Part shown: in pieces, positions 1-7,209 of the stretch
How the letters are laid out: every line of letters starts with the position of its first letter
Position numbering within the stretch: position 1 is the first letter of the stretch
Assembly: GCA_013152845.1 (NCBI GenBank)
Contig: JAADFM010000007.1
Location: forward strand, 1-18,174
Length of the DNA: 18,174 bases
Source: Methanobacteriota archaeon
Lineage (GTDB): Archaea; Hydrothermarchaeota; Hydrothermarchaeia; Hydrothermarchaeales; JAADFM01
Direction of reading: 5' to 3'
Position numbers and translations under genes: made by a program
The notes under the pieces: generated by a model
Databases searched by the model: none
What the model was told of the DNA's origin: nothing
The model's input: the letters and a program-made list of their open reading frames with translations, nothing else

Positions 1-686
1 TCCGGGGGGTCCACCGGGTCACCGCCCACATCCACGGCCGTCCTCCTGGCTATGTCCAGGTTCCGGTTCAGGACGCGGACCATTGCCCCCCGGTCCTTGA
101 GGCTCCATGCCAGCCGCCTTCCGCTGAGGCCTGCCCCGTAGAGGAGGACCCCCCTGCCATGGAACTCCCCGACCTCCCCTGCCAGGGCTGCCCTGGCAAC
201 CTCGGCCGGCCTTCCGGTGCCCAGGATTCCGGTCTCCTCCCTGGCCCGGAGCATGGCCCTGAATACCGCCTGGAAGGTCATGCCCAGCTGCCTGCCCAGG
301 GCGCCGCAGTCCTTTGCGGCCCTGACCCCGTCCTCGGCCTGCCAGGGTATGTAGGTCTCCCCCAGGACCCGGGACTCGATGCAGCAGACCAGGCGGAAGA
401 GGTGCTCTGCGGCCTCCCTGCCCAGGTGGGGCTCAAAGAATTCCGTGAGCTCTTCCCCTGCCATGCCGCTTTTTTCCGCAAGGAGGTCCATGGTCCTATC
501 GATGGCCTCCCCCGGGTCCGGGGCCGTGGCGTATATCTCCACCCTGGTCCCGGTCTGGAGCAGGACCCTCTCATCCAGGATGTCCCGGGTGAGGTGGTAG
601 AACTCCAGGGGGCGGCGGAACCTGAGCTTCAGGAAGTTGGAATAGGAGGTCTTTATGTGGTGGAAGGACAGGCAGAAGAGGCCCAT
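1..686 (-). CDS. Glutamyl-tRNA reductase-like protein (HemA family), partial, catalytic Cys missing
   Basis: The minus-strand frame from ATG at 686 stays open to the window edge (228 codons, C-terminus missing). Seen: LLQTGTRVEIYAT at about residues 42-54 matches the GluTR signature (usually TCNRVE); GREAAEHLFRL...ESRVLGE (89-110) matches the second conserved block; a Rossmann NADPH motif GAGLSG lies at 184-189, followed by NRNLDIARRTAVDVGG, like the ANRT...A..LA...GG of HemA. Known: GluTR reduces glutamyl-tRNA to glutamate-1-semialdehyde, the first step of tetrapyrrole (siroheme, heme) synthesis, through a thioester on the motif cysteine. Odd: that cysteine is Gly46 and the next Asn is Thr, so normal catalysis is doubtful. 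It starts 5 nt after the 183-residue gene, so the two are probably cotranscribed, divergently from dsrAB, which needs siroheme. Family membership is fairly sure; function is open (paralog with a changed role, or a non-catalytic subunit). Confidence 0.75.
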   Translation of the reverse strand, partial: MGLFCLSFHHIKTSYSNFLKLRFRRPLEFYHLTRDILDERVLLQTGTRVEIYATAPDPGEAIDRTMDLLAEKSGMAGEELTEFFEPHLGREAAEHLFRLVCCIESRVLGETYIPWQAEDGVRAAKDCGALGRQLGMTFQAVFRAMLRAREETGILGTGRPAEVARAALAGEVGEFHGRGVLLYGAGLSGRRLAWSLKDRGAMVRVLNRNLDIARRTAVDVGGDPVDPP

Positions 687-691
687 TTTCC

Positions 692-1243
692 CTAGAGGAG
701 CTCGGAGAAGCCCATGAGGAAGCTGGAGAATATCTCCGAGAGCTCCATGCCCTCGTAGTCCGGGTCCTCCTTGAGGGACTCGAGGAAGTCCCTGTCCAGG
801 GGGCAGGCCCCCATCTTGTCTGACTCGGGGTCATAGACTGTCACCGTGAAATCCCCGAGTTCCAGGAGTTTCTCCACATGTTTCCCGAGTTCCATGATCA
901 TCCCGGGGTCGGGGGGGATTACGATGTTCTTGACCAGCTGGGGGTGCTCGCCCCTCTCCACCCTGGCCTCGAAATAGGCCCGGCAGCGCTTCTCGAAGTC
1001 GTCTATTATCCTCAAGACCCCGCCGTCGAAGGATGGGCATACCTCCATCACGTTGAAGGTCCGGCCCTTGGGGTGGAGGCATATCTCGCACAGGTCGATG
1101 GGTCCCTCCGGGGTGGGTACGTCCCTCTCGGTCTGGAATCTCACAAGGCCCTGGCTCCTCTCCTCAGCCATCCTGTTCCTGGCTGCCTTGGTCTCGCTCG
1201 AATAGAGGCGGTCGATGAAATCCTCCTTGTCCATTTCAATCAC
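692..1243 (-). CDS. Uncharacterised 183-residue protein divergent from dsrAB
   Basis: I do not recognise the family. The frame is open from GTG at 1243 (an in-frame ATG is at 1234) to TAG at 692-694. It is soluble and acidic with no signal peptide or membrane segment. Cysteines are at about residues 52, 55, 69, 87 and 147; 52 and 55 form a CxxC (LCEICLHPKG) that, with Cys69 in EVCPSF, could bind a metal. A central PPDPGMIMELGKHVEKLLELG stretch looks helical. The TATA box at 1271-1282, read on the minus strand, predicts transcription starting near 1246, which favours a leaderless GTG at 1243; I see no Shine-Dalgarno sequence. It probably forms an operon with the HemA-like gene that follows 5 nt later, and shares a divergent promoter region with dsrAB. 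A role in siroheme supply or sulfite reduction is only inference from context. Confidence 0.75.
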   Translation of the reverse strand: MIEMDKEDFIDRLYSSETKAARNRMAEERSQGLVRFQTERDVPTPEGPIDLCEICLHPKGRTFNVMEVCPSFDGGVLRIIDDFEKRCRAYFEARVERGEHPQLVKNIVIPPDPGMIMELGKHVEKLLELGDFTVTVYDPESDKMGACPLDRDFLESLKEDPDYEGMELSEIFSSFLMGFSELL

Positions 1244-1270
1244 TTGGGGACATTCTCAAATGGAAAACTA

Positions 1271-1282
1271 TTTATATTTTTA
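1271..1282. promoter_or_regulatory. Shared TATA box of the divergent dsrAB and hemA-like operons
   Basis: TTTATATTTTTA is the only strong AT-rich promoter-like element in the 112 bp between the divergent starts. Read rightward it predicts a start of transcription near 1300-1305, giving dsrA a leader of about 50 nt with a Shine-Dalgarno site. Read leftward it predicts a start near 1246, just ahead of GTG 1243. One element may serve both directions, or a second box was missed. Confidence 0.5.
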
Positions 1283-1342
1283 TCTAATATCTACTACCAC
1301 ATACCAGGCTTGCTTTAAAGTGAGCTTAAGAGAGGCAAATTT

Positions 1343-1350
1343 GGAGGTGA
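1343..1350 (+). promoter_or_regulatory. dsrA ribosome binding site that fixes the GTG start
   Basis: GGAGGTGA lies 5 nt before the in-frame GTG at 1356. The same octamer at 2510-2517, with the same spacing, precedes the dsrB ATG at 2523. This, with the match of the following residues (VETPLLDE) to known DsrA N-termini, excludes the longer open frame from 1215. Confidence 0.85.
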
Positions 1351-1355
1351 AAGTA

Positions 1356-2510
1356 GTGGTCGAGACGCCATTATTGGATGAGAACGAAAAAGGTCCTTGG
1401 CCCAGCACCGTTACCGAGATAAAGAAGACCGGTTATGAAGGTCTTCTTCAGATATACGAGCTGGCCTTCAAGGACAGGGTGACCCACTGGGCCCACGGAG
1501 GAATGGTCGGTTATCCCGGTTACGATGCAGGTGTCATTGGCAGGATGTCCGACAGACACGATATCCTGAGGGACTGCCATACCCTGAGGTTAATCGAGCC
1601 CGCGGGATGGTTCTACAAGACCGATGCCCTGAGGAAGATGTGCGACATCTGGGACAAATACGGAAGCGGCCTCATGAACTTCCACGGGGCCACCGGTGAC
1701 ATCCAGCTTATCGGTGTACCCACCGACAACATCATTCCGGCTTTCAATGAACTGGCCAAAGAGCACTGGGACCTGGGCGGTTCGGGCGGTGATTTCAGGA
1801 CCGCCAGCTGCTGTATCGGCCCTGCCAGATGCGAGAACGCCATGATTGACACCCTGGACATCTACCAGACCCTCATGACCGACCCCAACAACCTGGACGC
1901 CATGCACAGGCCCAGGTGGCCCTACAAGTTCAAGCTGAAGATATCGGGCTGCCCCACGGACTGCAACGCCGGTGTCGCCAGGGCGGACTTCGTGCTCATC
2001 GGGATTTGGAGAGACGACATGAAGGTGGACCAGGACGAGGTCAAGAAATACGCCGACGGCGGTCTGGACATCGGGTACATCGCTTCCAGGTGTCCCGGAA
2101 GGGCCATGGAGTGGGACGGGGAGACCCTGACCATCGACAACGACAACTGCATGAGGTGCATGTACTGCATCAACAAGATGCCCAAGGCCCTCCGTCCCGG
2201 TGACGACAGGGGTGCGACCATCCTCCTCGGCGGACGTGCCAGGGGCAGGTACGGTGCCTTCCTGGGCTGGCCTCTGATACCCTTCATGAAGTTGGAGGCT
2301 CCCTACGAGAACGTCCAGGAGCTCATCGATACCCTCACCGAATGGTGGGACGAGAACGGCAGGACCAAGGAGAGGATGGGCGAGACCATCTACAGGATAG
2401 GTACCGGGAAGATGCTGGTGGAGACCGGCCTCAAGCCCAACCCGACGATGGTGAGAGCACCCAGGAACAACCCCTTCTGGTTCTATCTGCCGGGAGAGGT
2501 TGAGGAGTAG
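1356..2510 (+). CDS. dsrA: Dissimilatory sulfite reductase, alpha subunit
   Basis: DsrA pairs with DsrB in a cytoplasmic siroheme enzyme that reduces sulfite in anaerobic respiration (or runs in reverse in sulfur oxidisers). Start: GTG at 1356 with GGAGGTGA 5 nt upstream, giving 384 residues. Seen: N-terminus ETPLLDENEKGPWPS as in Archaeoglobus DsrA as I recall it; siroheme-[4Fe-4S] ligands C153-x5-C159 (CIGPARC) and C199-x3-C203 (CPTDC); an inserted ferredoxin domain with Cys246, 265, 268 and 271 (CMRCMYCINKMPKAL); C-terminal VRAPRNNPFWFY. It is shorter than the roughly 420 residues common in the family; much of the deficit is a missing loop right after EIKKT at residues 21-25. dsrB starts 12 nt after its stop. 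No dsrC, dsrD or dsrMK lies nearby. Direction of catalysis is not decidable from one operon, but the close likeness to the Archaeoglobus enzyme favours reduction. Confidence 0.96.
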   Translation: MVETPLLDENEKGPWPSTVTEIKKTGYEGLLQIYELAFKDRVTHWAHGGMVGYPGYDAGVIGRMSDRHDILRDCHTLRLIEPAGWFYKTDALRKMCDIWDKYGSGLMNFHGATGDIQLIGVPTDNIIPAFNELAKEHWDLGGSGGDFRTASCCIGPARCENAMIDTLDIYQTLMTDPNNLDAMHRPRWPYKFKLKISGCPTDCNAGVARADFVLIGIWRDDMKVDQDEVKKYADGGLDIGYIASRCPGRAMEWDGETLTIDNDNCMRCMYCINKMPKALRPGDDRGATILLGGRARGRYGAFLGWPLIPFMKLEAPYENVQELIDTLTEWWDENGRTKERMGETIYRIGTGKMLVETGLKPNPTMVRAPRNNPFWFYLPGEVEE

Positions 2511-2522
2511 GAGGTGAAGAGA

Positions 2523-3638
2523 ATGAGCAATGCTGAACCCATGCCCATGGACGAGCTGGACTTTGGACCTCCGGATTACAAGGACATGCTCCCGGACTAC
2601 ATCTCCAAGAACTACGGCAAGTGGAAGTGCCACGAGCTCTTGGAGCCCGGTGTATTCAAGCACGTCTCCGAGACCGGGGACGAGGTCTACACCGTAAGGA
2701 CCGGTGCCCCCAAGTTCATCGCTTCCCAGACGGTAAGGGAGATATGCGATATAGCGGACGAGTACTGCGGGGGCTGCGTCAGGTTCACCGCCAAGCACTC
2801 CATCGAGTTCATGACACCCGAGAAGGACAACGTGGAGAAGATAAAGGAGGCGGTGGGCAAACTCGGCCTCCCGGTAGGCGGGACCGGAAACGCCATGCAC
2901 AGCATCGTGACCTGCACCGGCTGGGTCCACTGCCACACACCGGCGACGGATTCCCCGGGTATAGCCAAGGCGGTCTACGACGAGCTCCTGCCCTACTTCC
3001 AGAGGGACGACCTCCCTGCAAGGGTGAACATAGCGGTCTCGGGCTGCCTGAACATGTGCGGTGCGGTCCACTGCTCTGACATCGCCCTGCTGGGCATGCA
3101 CAGGGTGCCGCCCAAGGTGAACGACGATGTGGTCTCCACCGCCTGCGAGGTCCCAAGCCTCATTGCGGCCTGCCCGACCTACGCCATCAAGCCCAAGATG
3201 CTCAAGCAGGAGGACGGCACCATGAAGAAGTCCATCCAGATAGATGCCCCCAAGTGCATGTACTGCGGTATCTGCTACGGCATCTGCCCGGGCGTACCCC
3301 TGGCCGATGCCAAGAACGACGGCGTCTCTGTCTGGGTGGGCGGCAAGGTGTCCTCCACAAGGGGTGGGCCCGCCTTCTCGAGGCTGGTGATACCCTTCCT
3401 GCCCAACAACGCCCCCAGATGGCCCGAGGTCGTTGATACGGTCAAGAAGATTGTGGACGTATGGGCCGCCGAGGCCAAACCCGACGAGAGGATGGGCGAA
3501 TGGATAGAGAGGATAGGCTGGAAGGCCTTCTTCGACAAGATGGGCTTCGAGTTCACCGAGAAGCACGTCGACGACTACATCTTCTCTGTCCGCGACATGA
3601 ACTGGGGCGCCCGCCTCAAAGGCACCGAGCTGAAGTAA
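2523..3638 (+). CDS. dsrB: Dissimilatory sulfite reductase, beta subunit
   Basis: This is the second subunit of the alpha2beta2 enzyme; in the family the catalytically active siroheme sits at the beta-side site. The ATG at 2523 follows GGAGGTGA (2510-2517), which overlaps the dsrA stop, so translation is probably coupled. The protein has 371 residues. Seen: LDFGPPDYKDMLPDYISKNYGKWK at the N-terminus, as in archaeal DsrB; C131-x5-C137 (CTGWVHCHTP) and C175-x3-C179 (CLNMCGAVHCSD); a ferredoxin domain with Cys217 (CPTYAI) and Cys245, 248, 251 and 255 (CMYCGICYGICPG); C-terminal DERMGEWIERIGW. The complete C-x5-C plus C-x3-C pattern differs from the DsrB form I know, where the first Cys is Thr and a Cys-Cys pair precedes x3-Cys. 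A hairpin terminator begins inside its last codons. Confidence 0.96.
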   Translation: MSNAEPMPMDELDFGPPDYKDMLPDYISKNYGKWKCHELLEPGVFKHVSETGDEVYTVRTGAPKFIASQTVREICDIADEYCGGCVRFTAKHSIEFMTPEKDNVEKIKEAVGKLGLPVGGTGNAMHSIVTCTGWVHCHTPATDSPGIAKAVYDELLPYFQRDDLPARVNIAVSGCLNMCGAVHCSDIALLGMHRVPPKVNDDVVSTACEVPSLIAACPTYAIKPKMLKQEDGTMKKSIQIDAPKCMYCGICYGICPGVPLADAKNDGVSVWVGGKVSSTRGGPAFSRLVIPFLPNNAPRWPEVVDTVKKIVDVWAAEAKPDERMGEWIERIGWKAFFDKMGFEFTEKHVDDYIFSVRDMNWGARLKGTELK

Positions 3639-3670
3639 TTCAGCTCTCCCCCTTTCTTTTTTTATTCTTT
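3627..3670 (+). terminator. Hairpin and T-tract ending dsrAB
   Basis: Perfect 8-bp arms GAGCTGAA (3627-3634) and TTCAGCTC (3639-3646) enclose a GTAA loop that contains the dsrB stop codon TAA (3636-3638). A T-rich run with seven consecutive T's follows at 3653-3670. Archaea usually terminate at a bare T-tract; here both parts are present. The tract also lies just beyond the convergent ribL stop. Confidence 0.7.
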
Positions 3671-3676
3671 CAACCG

Positions 3677-4273
3677 TCAGGTGTTATTCCCGTTTTTTTC
3701 CGGATAGCCCCTCTCCATGCACTTCTGCAGTATCTTCCTGGAGGAGTGGAATGTGCACTCCTTGTACTCCTTTATCCTTGTCACCTCCACGTCGAGCCCC
3801 CGGGCCTTCAGCTCATCCCTGATGTCCTCCTCCCTGTGGTGCTGGTCCGGGCCCAGGGCGATGACGTCAGGGCGGATTTCCTCGATGATGTCCAGGAAGT
3901 CCTCCCCCTCCTTTCCCAGGACCGCCACGTCCACGCCCTTGAGGTAGGAGACCATCTCCCTCCTCTGCTCTTCCGGGATGATGGGTATGCGCTTGCGCTT
4001 CTCCACCGTCGAGTCCCGGGCCACAATCACGACCAGGATATCCCCCTTCTCCCCGGCCTTCTCCATGAAGAAGCCGTGGCCGGGGTGGAGGATGTCGAAG
4101 GCCCCGCCGGAGACCACCACCCTTATCATCCTGCGGCCTTTCTCGGTCAGGCGGTATGAACCCCCGTCCCCTTCCACCAGTCCCTGGGAAATAGCGTCAT
4201 TGACGTCCATACCATCGGGCAGGGGCCGCCCCTCAAAATCCGCAATCCAGACCGCCTTCAGTACGTCCTTCAT
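3677..4273 (-). CDS. ribL: FAD synthase RibL with N-terminal winged-helix-like extension
   Basis: Archaeal RibL adenylylates FMN with ATP to make FAD. The nucleotidyltransferase core runs from about residue 50: VSGGAFDILHPGHGFF with the HPGH motif at 63-66, VIVARDSTV, IPIIPEEQRREMV, GPDQ at 141-144, and KECTFHSSRKI at 171-181, closely matching Methanocaldococcus RibL. That enzyme has about 150 residues; this one has 198. The extra 48 at the N-terminus end in SYRLTEKGRRMI, which looks like the wing and last helix of a winged-helix domain. ATG 4273 is preferred; GTG 4282 overlaps the guaAb stop, and TGAGG ahead of the ATG can act as ribosome binding site. An internal ATG at 4129 would give a bare RibL but lacks a good binding site. 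Likely cotranscribed with guaAb. Confidence 0.9.
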   Translation of the reverse strand: MKDVLKAVWIADFEGRPLPDGMDVNDAISQGLVEGDGGSYRLTEKGRRMIRVVVSGGAFDILHPGHGFFMEKAGEKGDILVVIVARDSTVEKRKRIPIIPEEQRREMVSYLKGVDVAVLGKEGEDFLDIIEEIRPDVIALGPDQHHREEDIRDELKARGLDVEVTRIKEYKECTFHSSRKILQKCMERGYPEKNGNNT

Positions 4274-4278
4274 GGTCC

Positions 4279-5202
4279 TCACTCGAACTCGATGGTCGCC
4301 GGGGGTTTGTCGGTGATGTCGTACATGACCCTGGTCACCTCCGGGATCTCCCTGGTGATGCGCTTCTGCACCGTCTTGAGGACATCCCAGGGTATCTCCA
4401 TGGCGGTGGCGGTCATGGCGTCCACCGACTCCACGGCCCGGATGGCGATGGTGTACCCGTAGTCGCGGATATCCCCCTTGACACCCACGGTCTTCTCACC
4501 CAGGAGGGCCGCTAGGGCCTGCCAGGGCTTGAGCCCCGCCTTCTTCAGCTCCTCCTCGAAGATGGCGTTGGCCTCCCTTACTATCTCCACCTTCTCAGGG
4601 CTCAGCTCCCCGATGACGCGCACCGCAAGGCCCGGGCCCGGGAAGGGCATGCGCTCCGAGATGCTCTCCGGCAGGCCCAGTTCCCTGGCCACCTTGCGCA
4701 CCTCGTCCTTGTAGAGGTCCCGCAGGGGCTCGATGAGCTTCAGGGTCATTCCCGAGGGCAGGCCCGCCACGTTGTGGTGGGACTTGATGCCACCGTCGGA
4801 CTCTATCCAGTCCGGTGCGATGGTCCCCTGGACCAGGTAGGCCGCCCCCTCCTCCCTTGCCACCTCCTCGAAGACGCGGATGAAGACCTCGCCGACAATC
4901 TTGCGTTTTTCCTCCGGGTCCGTAACGCCCTTCAATGCCTCGAAAAATCTGTCCTGGGCGTGGACCACCCGCAGGTTCATGCCCAGGTCGTCCCTGAAGG
5001 TCCGCACCACCTCCTCCTCCTCCCCTTTTCGCATGAAGCCGTGGTTGACAAAGACCGCCACCAGGTGCTCCCCAACCGCCCGGTGGACCAGGGCGGCGGC
5101 AACAGAGCTGTCCACGCCCCCCGAGAGGCCGATGATGGCGGTCTCCTCCCCGATGTCGATTTCTGATACCGCTTCCTCGATGAAGGCTTTGGGGTCGAAC
5201 AT
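4279..5202 (-). CDS. guaAb: GMP synthase, ATP-pyrophosphatase subunit B
   Basis: In archaea GMP synthase is split: the GuaAa glutaminase delivers ammonia to this subunit, which adenylates XMP and aminates it to GMP. The 307-residue protein shows the ATP-PPase P-loop SGGVDSS at residues 27-33, the [12 protein letters not shown] and [13 protein letters not shown] blocks of the XMP-binding region, [12 protein letters not shown], and the C-terminal dimerisation part ending [10 protein letters not shown]. No glutaminase domain is fused, and guaAa is not in the window. ATG 5202 lies about 25 bp after a TATA-like AATTTTTAAG, so the message is probably leaderless. The stop overlaps a possible GTG of ribL, indicating an operon of purine and flavin nucleotide synthesis. 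Confidence 0.96.
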   Translation of the reverse strand: MFDPKAFIEEAVSEIDIGEETAIIGLSGGVDSSVAAALVHRAVGEHLVAVFVNHGFMRKGEEEEVVRTFRDDLGMNLRVVHAQDRFFEALKGVTDPEEKRKIVGEVFIRVFEEVAREEGAAYLVQGTIAPDWIESDGGIKSHHNVAGLPSGMTLKLIEPLRDLYKDEVRKVARELGLPESISERMPFPGPGLAVRVIGELSPEKVEIVREANAIFEEELKKAGLKPWQALAALLGEKTVGVKGDIRDYGYTIAIRAVESVDAMTATAMEIPWDVLKTVQKRITREIPEVTRVMYDITDKPPATIEFE

Positions 5203-5225
5203 AAGGCTTAAGTTGTTACAAAGGG

Positions 5226-5235
5226 CTTAAAAATT
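5226..5235 (-). promoter_or_regulatory. TATA box of guaAb-ribL
   Basis: AATTTTTAAG on the minus strand, centred about 28 bp before the guaAb ATG at 5202. That distance fits a leaderless transcript, and no Shine-Dalgarno sequence precedes the ATG. Confidence 0.5.
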
Positions 5236-5246
5236 CTTCGCCCGGA

Positions 5247-5286
5247 ATATTAATATAGTGATAACCCTAATTAGTGCCTTGGTGAT
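5247..5286 (+). promoter_or_regulatory. Promoter and ribosome binding site of the envelope glycan operon
   Basis: A TATA-like ATATTAATATAG (5247-5258) is followed by a GGTGAT Shine-Dalgarno sequence (5281-5286) located 7 nt before the ATG at 5294. It is the only promoter-like element ahead of the three overlapping genes that follow. Confidence 0.55.
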
Positions 5287-5293
5287 ATAAACC

Positions 5294-6142
5294 ATGGAGG
5301 GCGTTCTGGTAGAACTGACTGCAATACTTCAAGCCTCAAACCCCTCCTACGTCCTCCTCGCCATTGCCGTATACTATCTCAGTGTTTACATCTGGGCCTC
5401 TCGGTGGAAGACGACCCTTTCTTTGTTGGGCTACAGGGTCAAGGCCGCCGCCCTTCTACCCATAGTCATGGGAGGAATATTCTTCAACAACGTCACTCCG
5501 TCCAGCAGGGTTGGAGGCGAACCGGTGAGGGTCTACTGGTTAAGGGATGCCGCGGGCGTGCCACTTACCGCGGGGGCCTTATCCATCTTCTATGAGAGGG
5601 CCTCAGAGGCCGTCCCGGTGTCCGTCCTGGCCTTTTACGCCTCCCTGGTCCTGAAGAACTTCCTGCCCCCCATGGGCATTCTGAGGGATGCCCTGTTCGC
5701 CTTGGCGGTCGTCGCGGTGACCGCATATATCCTGAGGAAGAAATCTCCGGCCATGAGGTTCCTGGCAAAAAGGCGTCTGGCGAAAGAGAGACAGGGGATG
5801 CTTGCCATAATTGTGATGTCCTCCCTCATCTGGGTCCTGGATGTATTGCGCTTCAAATTCATATCCCAGGCCCTGGGTGTCAGCCTCCCTATCTCCATCA
5901 TAGCCGTCATGTCCTTCTTGTACCTCGTCCTCGGGGCAGTACCCCTTACCCCCGGGGGTATCGGTGTGGTGGAAGGAGGTTTCGTCTCGGCCGTGGCGGC
6001 CATGGGCGTCGGGGTACCGGCGGCCATCGGCGTCATCATGGTGGAGAGGTCGATTTCCCTTATAACAAGCACGGCCCTTGGCGGGATATGCGTCATGTCC
6101 TATGGAGGTCAGAAGCTATGGAGACATGCAAGATCGCTCTAG
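5294..6142 (+). CDS. Lysylphosphatidylglycerol synthase TM-domain / UPF0104 family membrane protein
   Basis: This 282-residue protein is largely hydrophobic with about seven membrane segments. Seen: NNVTPSSRVGGEPVRVYWL around residues 66-84, FYERASE, a basic cytoplasmic loop RRLAKERQ near the middle, and PLTPGGIGVVEGGF around 217-230; these are the signature blocks of the UPF0104/LPG-synthase-TM family, which includes archaeal AglD-type proteins involved in protein glycosylation and flippase-like proteins. The ATG follows GGTGAT by 7 nt. Its last 25 nt overlap the start of the glycosyltransferase. Together with the glycosyltransferase and deacetylase genes it suggests synthesis or transfer of a lipid-linked sugar at the membrane. 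Substrate unknown. Confidence 0.88.
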   Translation: MEGVLVELTAILQASNPSYVLLAIAVYYLSVYIWASRWKTTLSLLGYRVKAAALLPIVMGGIFFNNVTPSSRVGGEPVRVYWLRDAAGVPLTAGALSIFYERASEAVPVSVLAFYASLVLKNFLPPMGILRDALFALAVVAVTAYILRKKSPAMRFLAKRRLAKERQGMLAIIVMSSLIWVLDVLRFKFISQALGVSLPISIIAVMSFLYLVLGAVPLTPGGIGVVEGGFVSAVAAMGVGVPAAIGVIMVERSISLITSTALGGICVMSYGGQKLWRHARSL

Positions 6143-7209
6143 CCAGCGACTGGTACTACCCGAAGGTGGGTGGTGTGGAGACCCACATCCACAACCTGGC
6201 GAGAAACCTTGTGGAAAGGGGCCACGAGGTGGAGATAATCACCCACAAATACGCTGAGCCCGGGATTCCCGCACAGGAGGATTCCATCCCCTGCCACCGC
6301 ATCGATGGAGCGGTTTTCAGGTCCCACGAGGTCCTGGCAGACCCCAGATCCCTGGTCCAGTTGAAGGCCACGGTCGAAAAAGGGGATTACGACATCGTCC
6401 ACGGTCACGGCATCACGTCTCCCATCAGCCTCTTCTCGTGCCGTTTCGGGGGCAAATCCGGGTCTGCCACGGTCCTCACCAACCATTCCCTCCTGCGCGG
6501 CGTGAGGCCGAATCTCCTGGTGAGGCGTATCCTGGGACCCTTCGTCTCATCGGTGGACGCCGTGATAGCGGTGAGCACCCCCGTGGCAGAGGAGACGCGC
6601 AGGATGAGGAAGGGGCCCATATTCGTCGTGCCCAACGGGATAGGGAGCGTGGATGCAGAAAAAGATCCGCCTCCCATGCCGGTGGTCACCACCGTCTCCC
6701 GCCTCGTAAAGAAGAAAAACGTCATGGACCTGGTAAGGATAGCACCCCGCCTGGTTGAGAGCTATCCGGACATCCAGTTCCGGATAATCGGGGATGGGCC
6801 CGAGAGGGTTCGTATCGAGAGGGAGGTCCGGGCCCGGGGACTGGAGGGGCATTTCACCCTCCTGGGCCTGGTTCCCCGTGAAGACGTCTACAGGCATCTC
6901 GGCAGTTCCACGGTCTTTGCCCTGCCCTCATCTGACGAGGCCTTCGGGATATCCATCCTGGAGGCCATGGCCTGCGGGGTGCCGGTGGTGGCCAAAAACC
7001 ACAGCGGCGTCTCGGACATCGTTACCCAGGGGAAAAACGGGCTCATGGCAGACAGCCCGGAGGAGTTGGAATCCCACATCAGAAAACTGCTCTCTGACGA
7101 AGAGGCCAGGAGGCGAATGGCTGAGGAAGGCCTTTCAACAGTCAGGGAGTTCCGGTGGGAGAGGGTGACAGACAGGGTCCTTGAAGTCTACGAGGGTGTG
7201 TTGAGTTGA
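6118..7209 (+). CDS. Glycosyltransferase family 4 (GT-B fold)
   Basis: A soluble or membrane-associated glycosyltransferase of 363 residues that would use a nucleotide sugar. Seen: N-terminal SDWYYPKVGGVETHIHNLA at about residues 10-28, the GT4 acceptor-side signature; VHGHGITSP; TVSRLVKKKNVMDLV; IIGDGPER; LGLVPREDVYRHL; and the retaining GT4 E-x7-E region SSDEAFGISILEAMACG at about 271-287. The GGVETH N-terminus recalls PIG-A-type N-acetylglucosaminyltransferases. ATG 6118 is chosen over the longer frame from 6088 because GGAGGTCA lies 6-7 nt upstream. It overlaps the membrane protein gene by 25 nt and its stop overlaps the start of the deacetylase gene, so all three are translationally linked. 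Confidence 0.93.
   Translation: METCKIALASDWYYPKVGGVETHIHNLARNLVERGHEVEIITHKYAEPGIPAQEDSIPCHRIDGAVFRSHEVLADPRSLVQLKATVEKGDYDIVHGHGITSPISLFSCRFGGKSGSATVLTNHSLLRGVRPNLLVRRILGPFVSSVDAVIAVSTPVAEETRRMRKGPIFVVPNGIGSVDAEKDPPPMPVVTTVSRLVKKKNVMDLVRIAPRLVESYPDIQFRIIGDGPERVRIEREVRARGLEGHFTLLGLVPREDVYRHLGSSTVFALPSSDEAFGISILEAMACGVPVVAKNHSGVSDIVTQGKNGLMADSPEELESHIRKLLSDEEARRRMAEEGLSTVREFRWERVTDRVLEVYEGVLS

Noticed and set aside
159..695. 178-codon + strand frame starting MELPDLPCQG
   Set aside because: Lies opposite the HemA-like gene, whose frame is conserved; composition is that of a shadow.
1215..1355. Longer N-terminus for DsrA from ATG 1215
   Set aside because: It would run back over the divergent gene start and the TATA box; GGAGGTGA and the conserved VETPLLDE place the start at GTG 1356.
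1590..3566. Very long open frame (658 codons) antisense to dsrAB
   Set aside because: It mirrors the codon structure of two firmly identified genes, crosses the dsrA-dsrB junction and shows no recognisable domain; in GC-rich coding DNA the opposite frame is often open.
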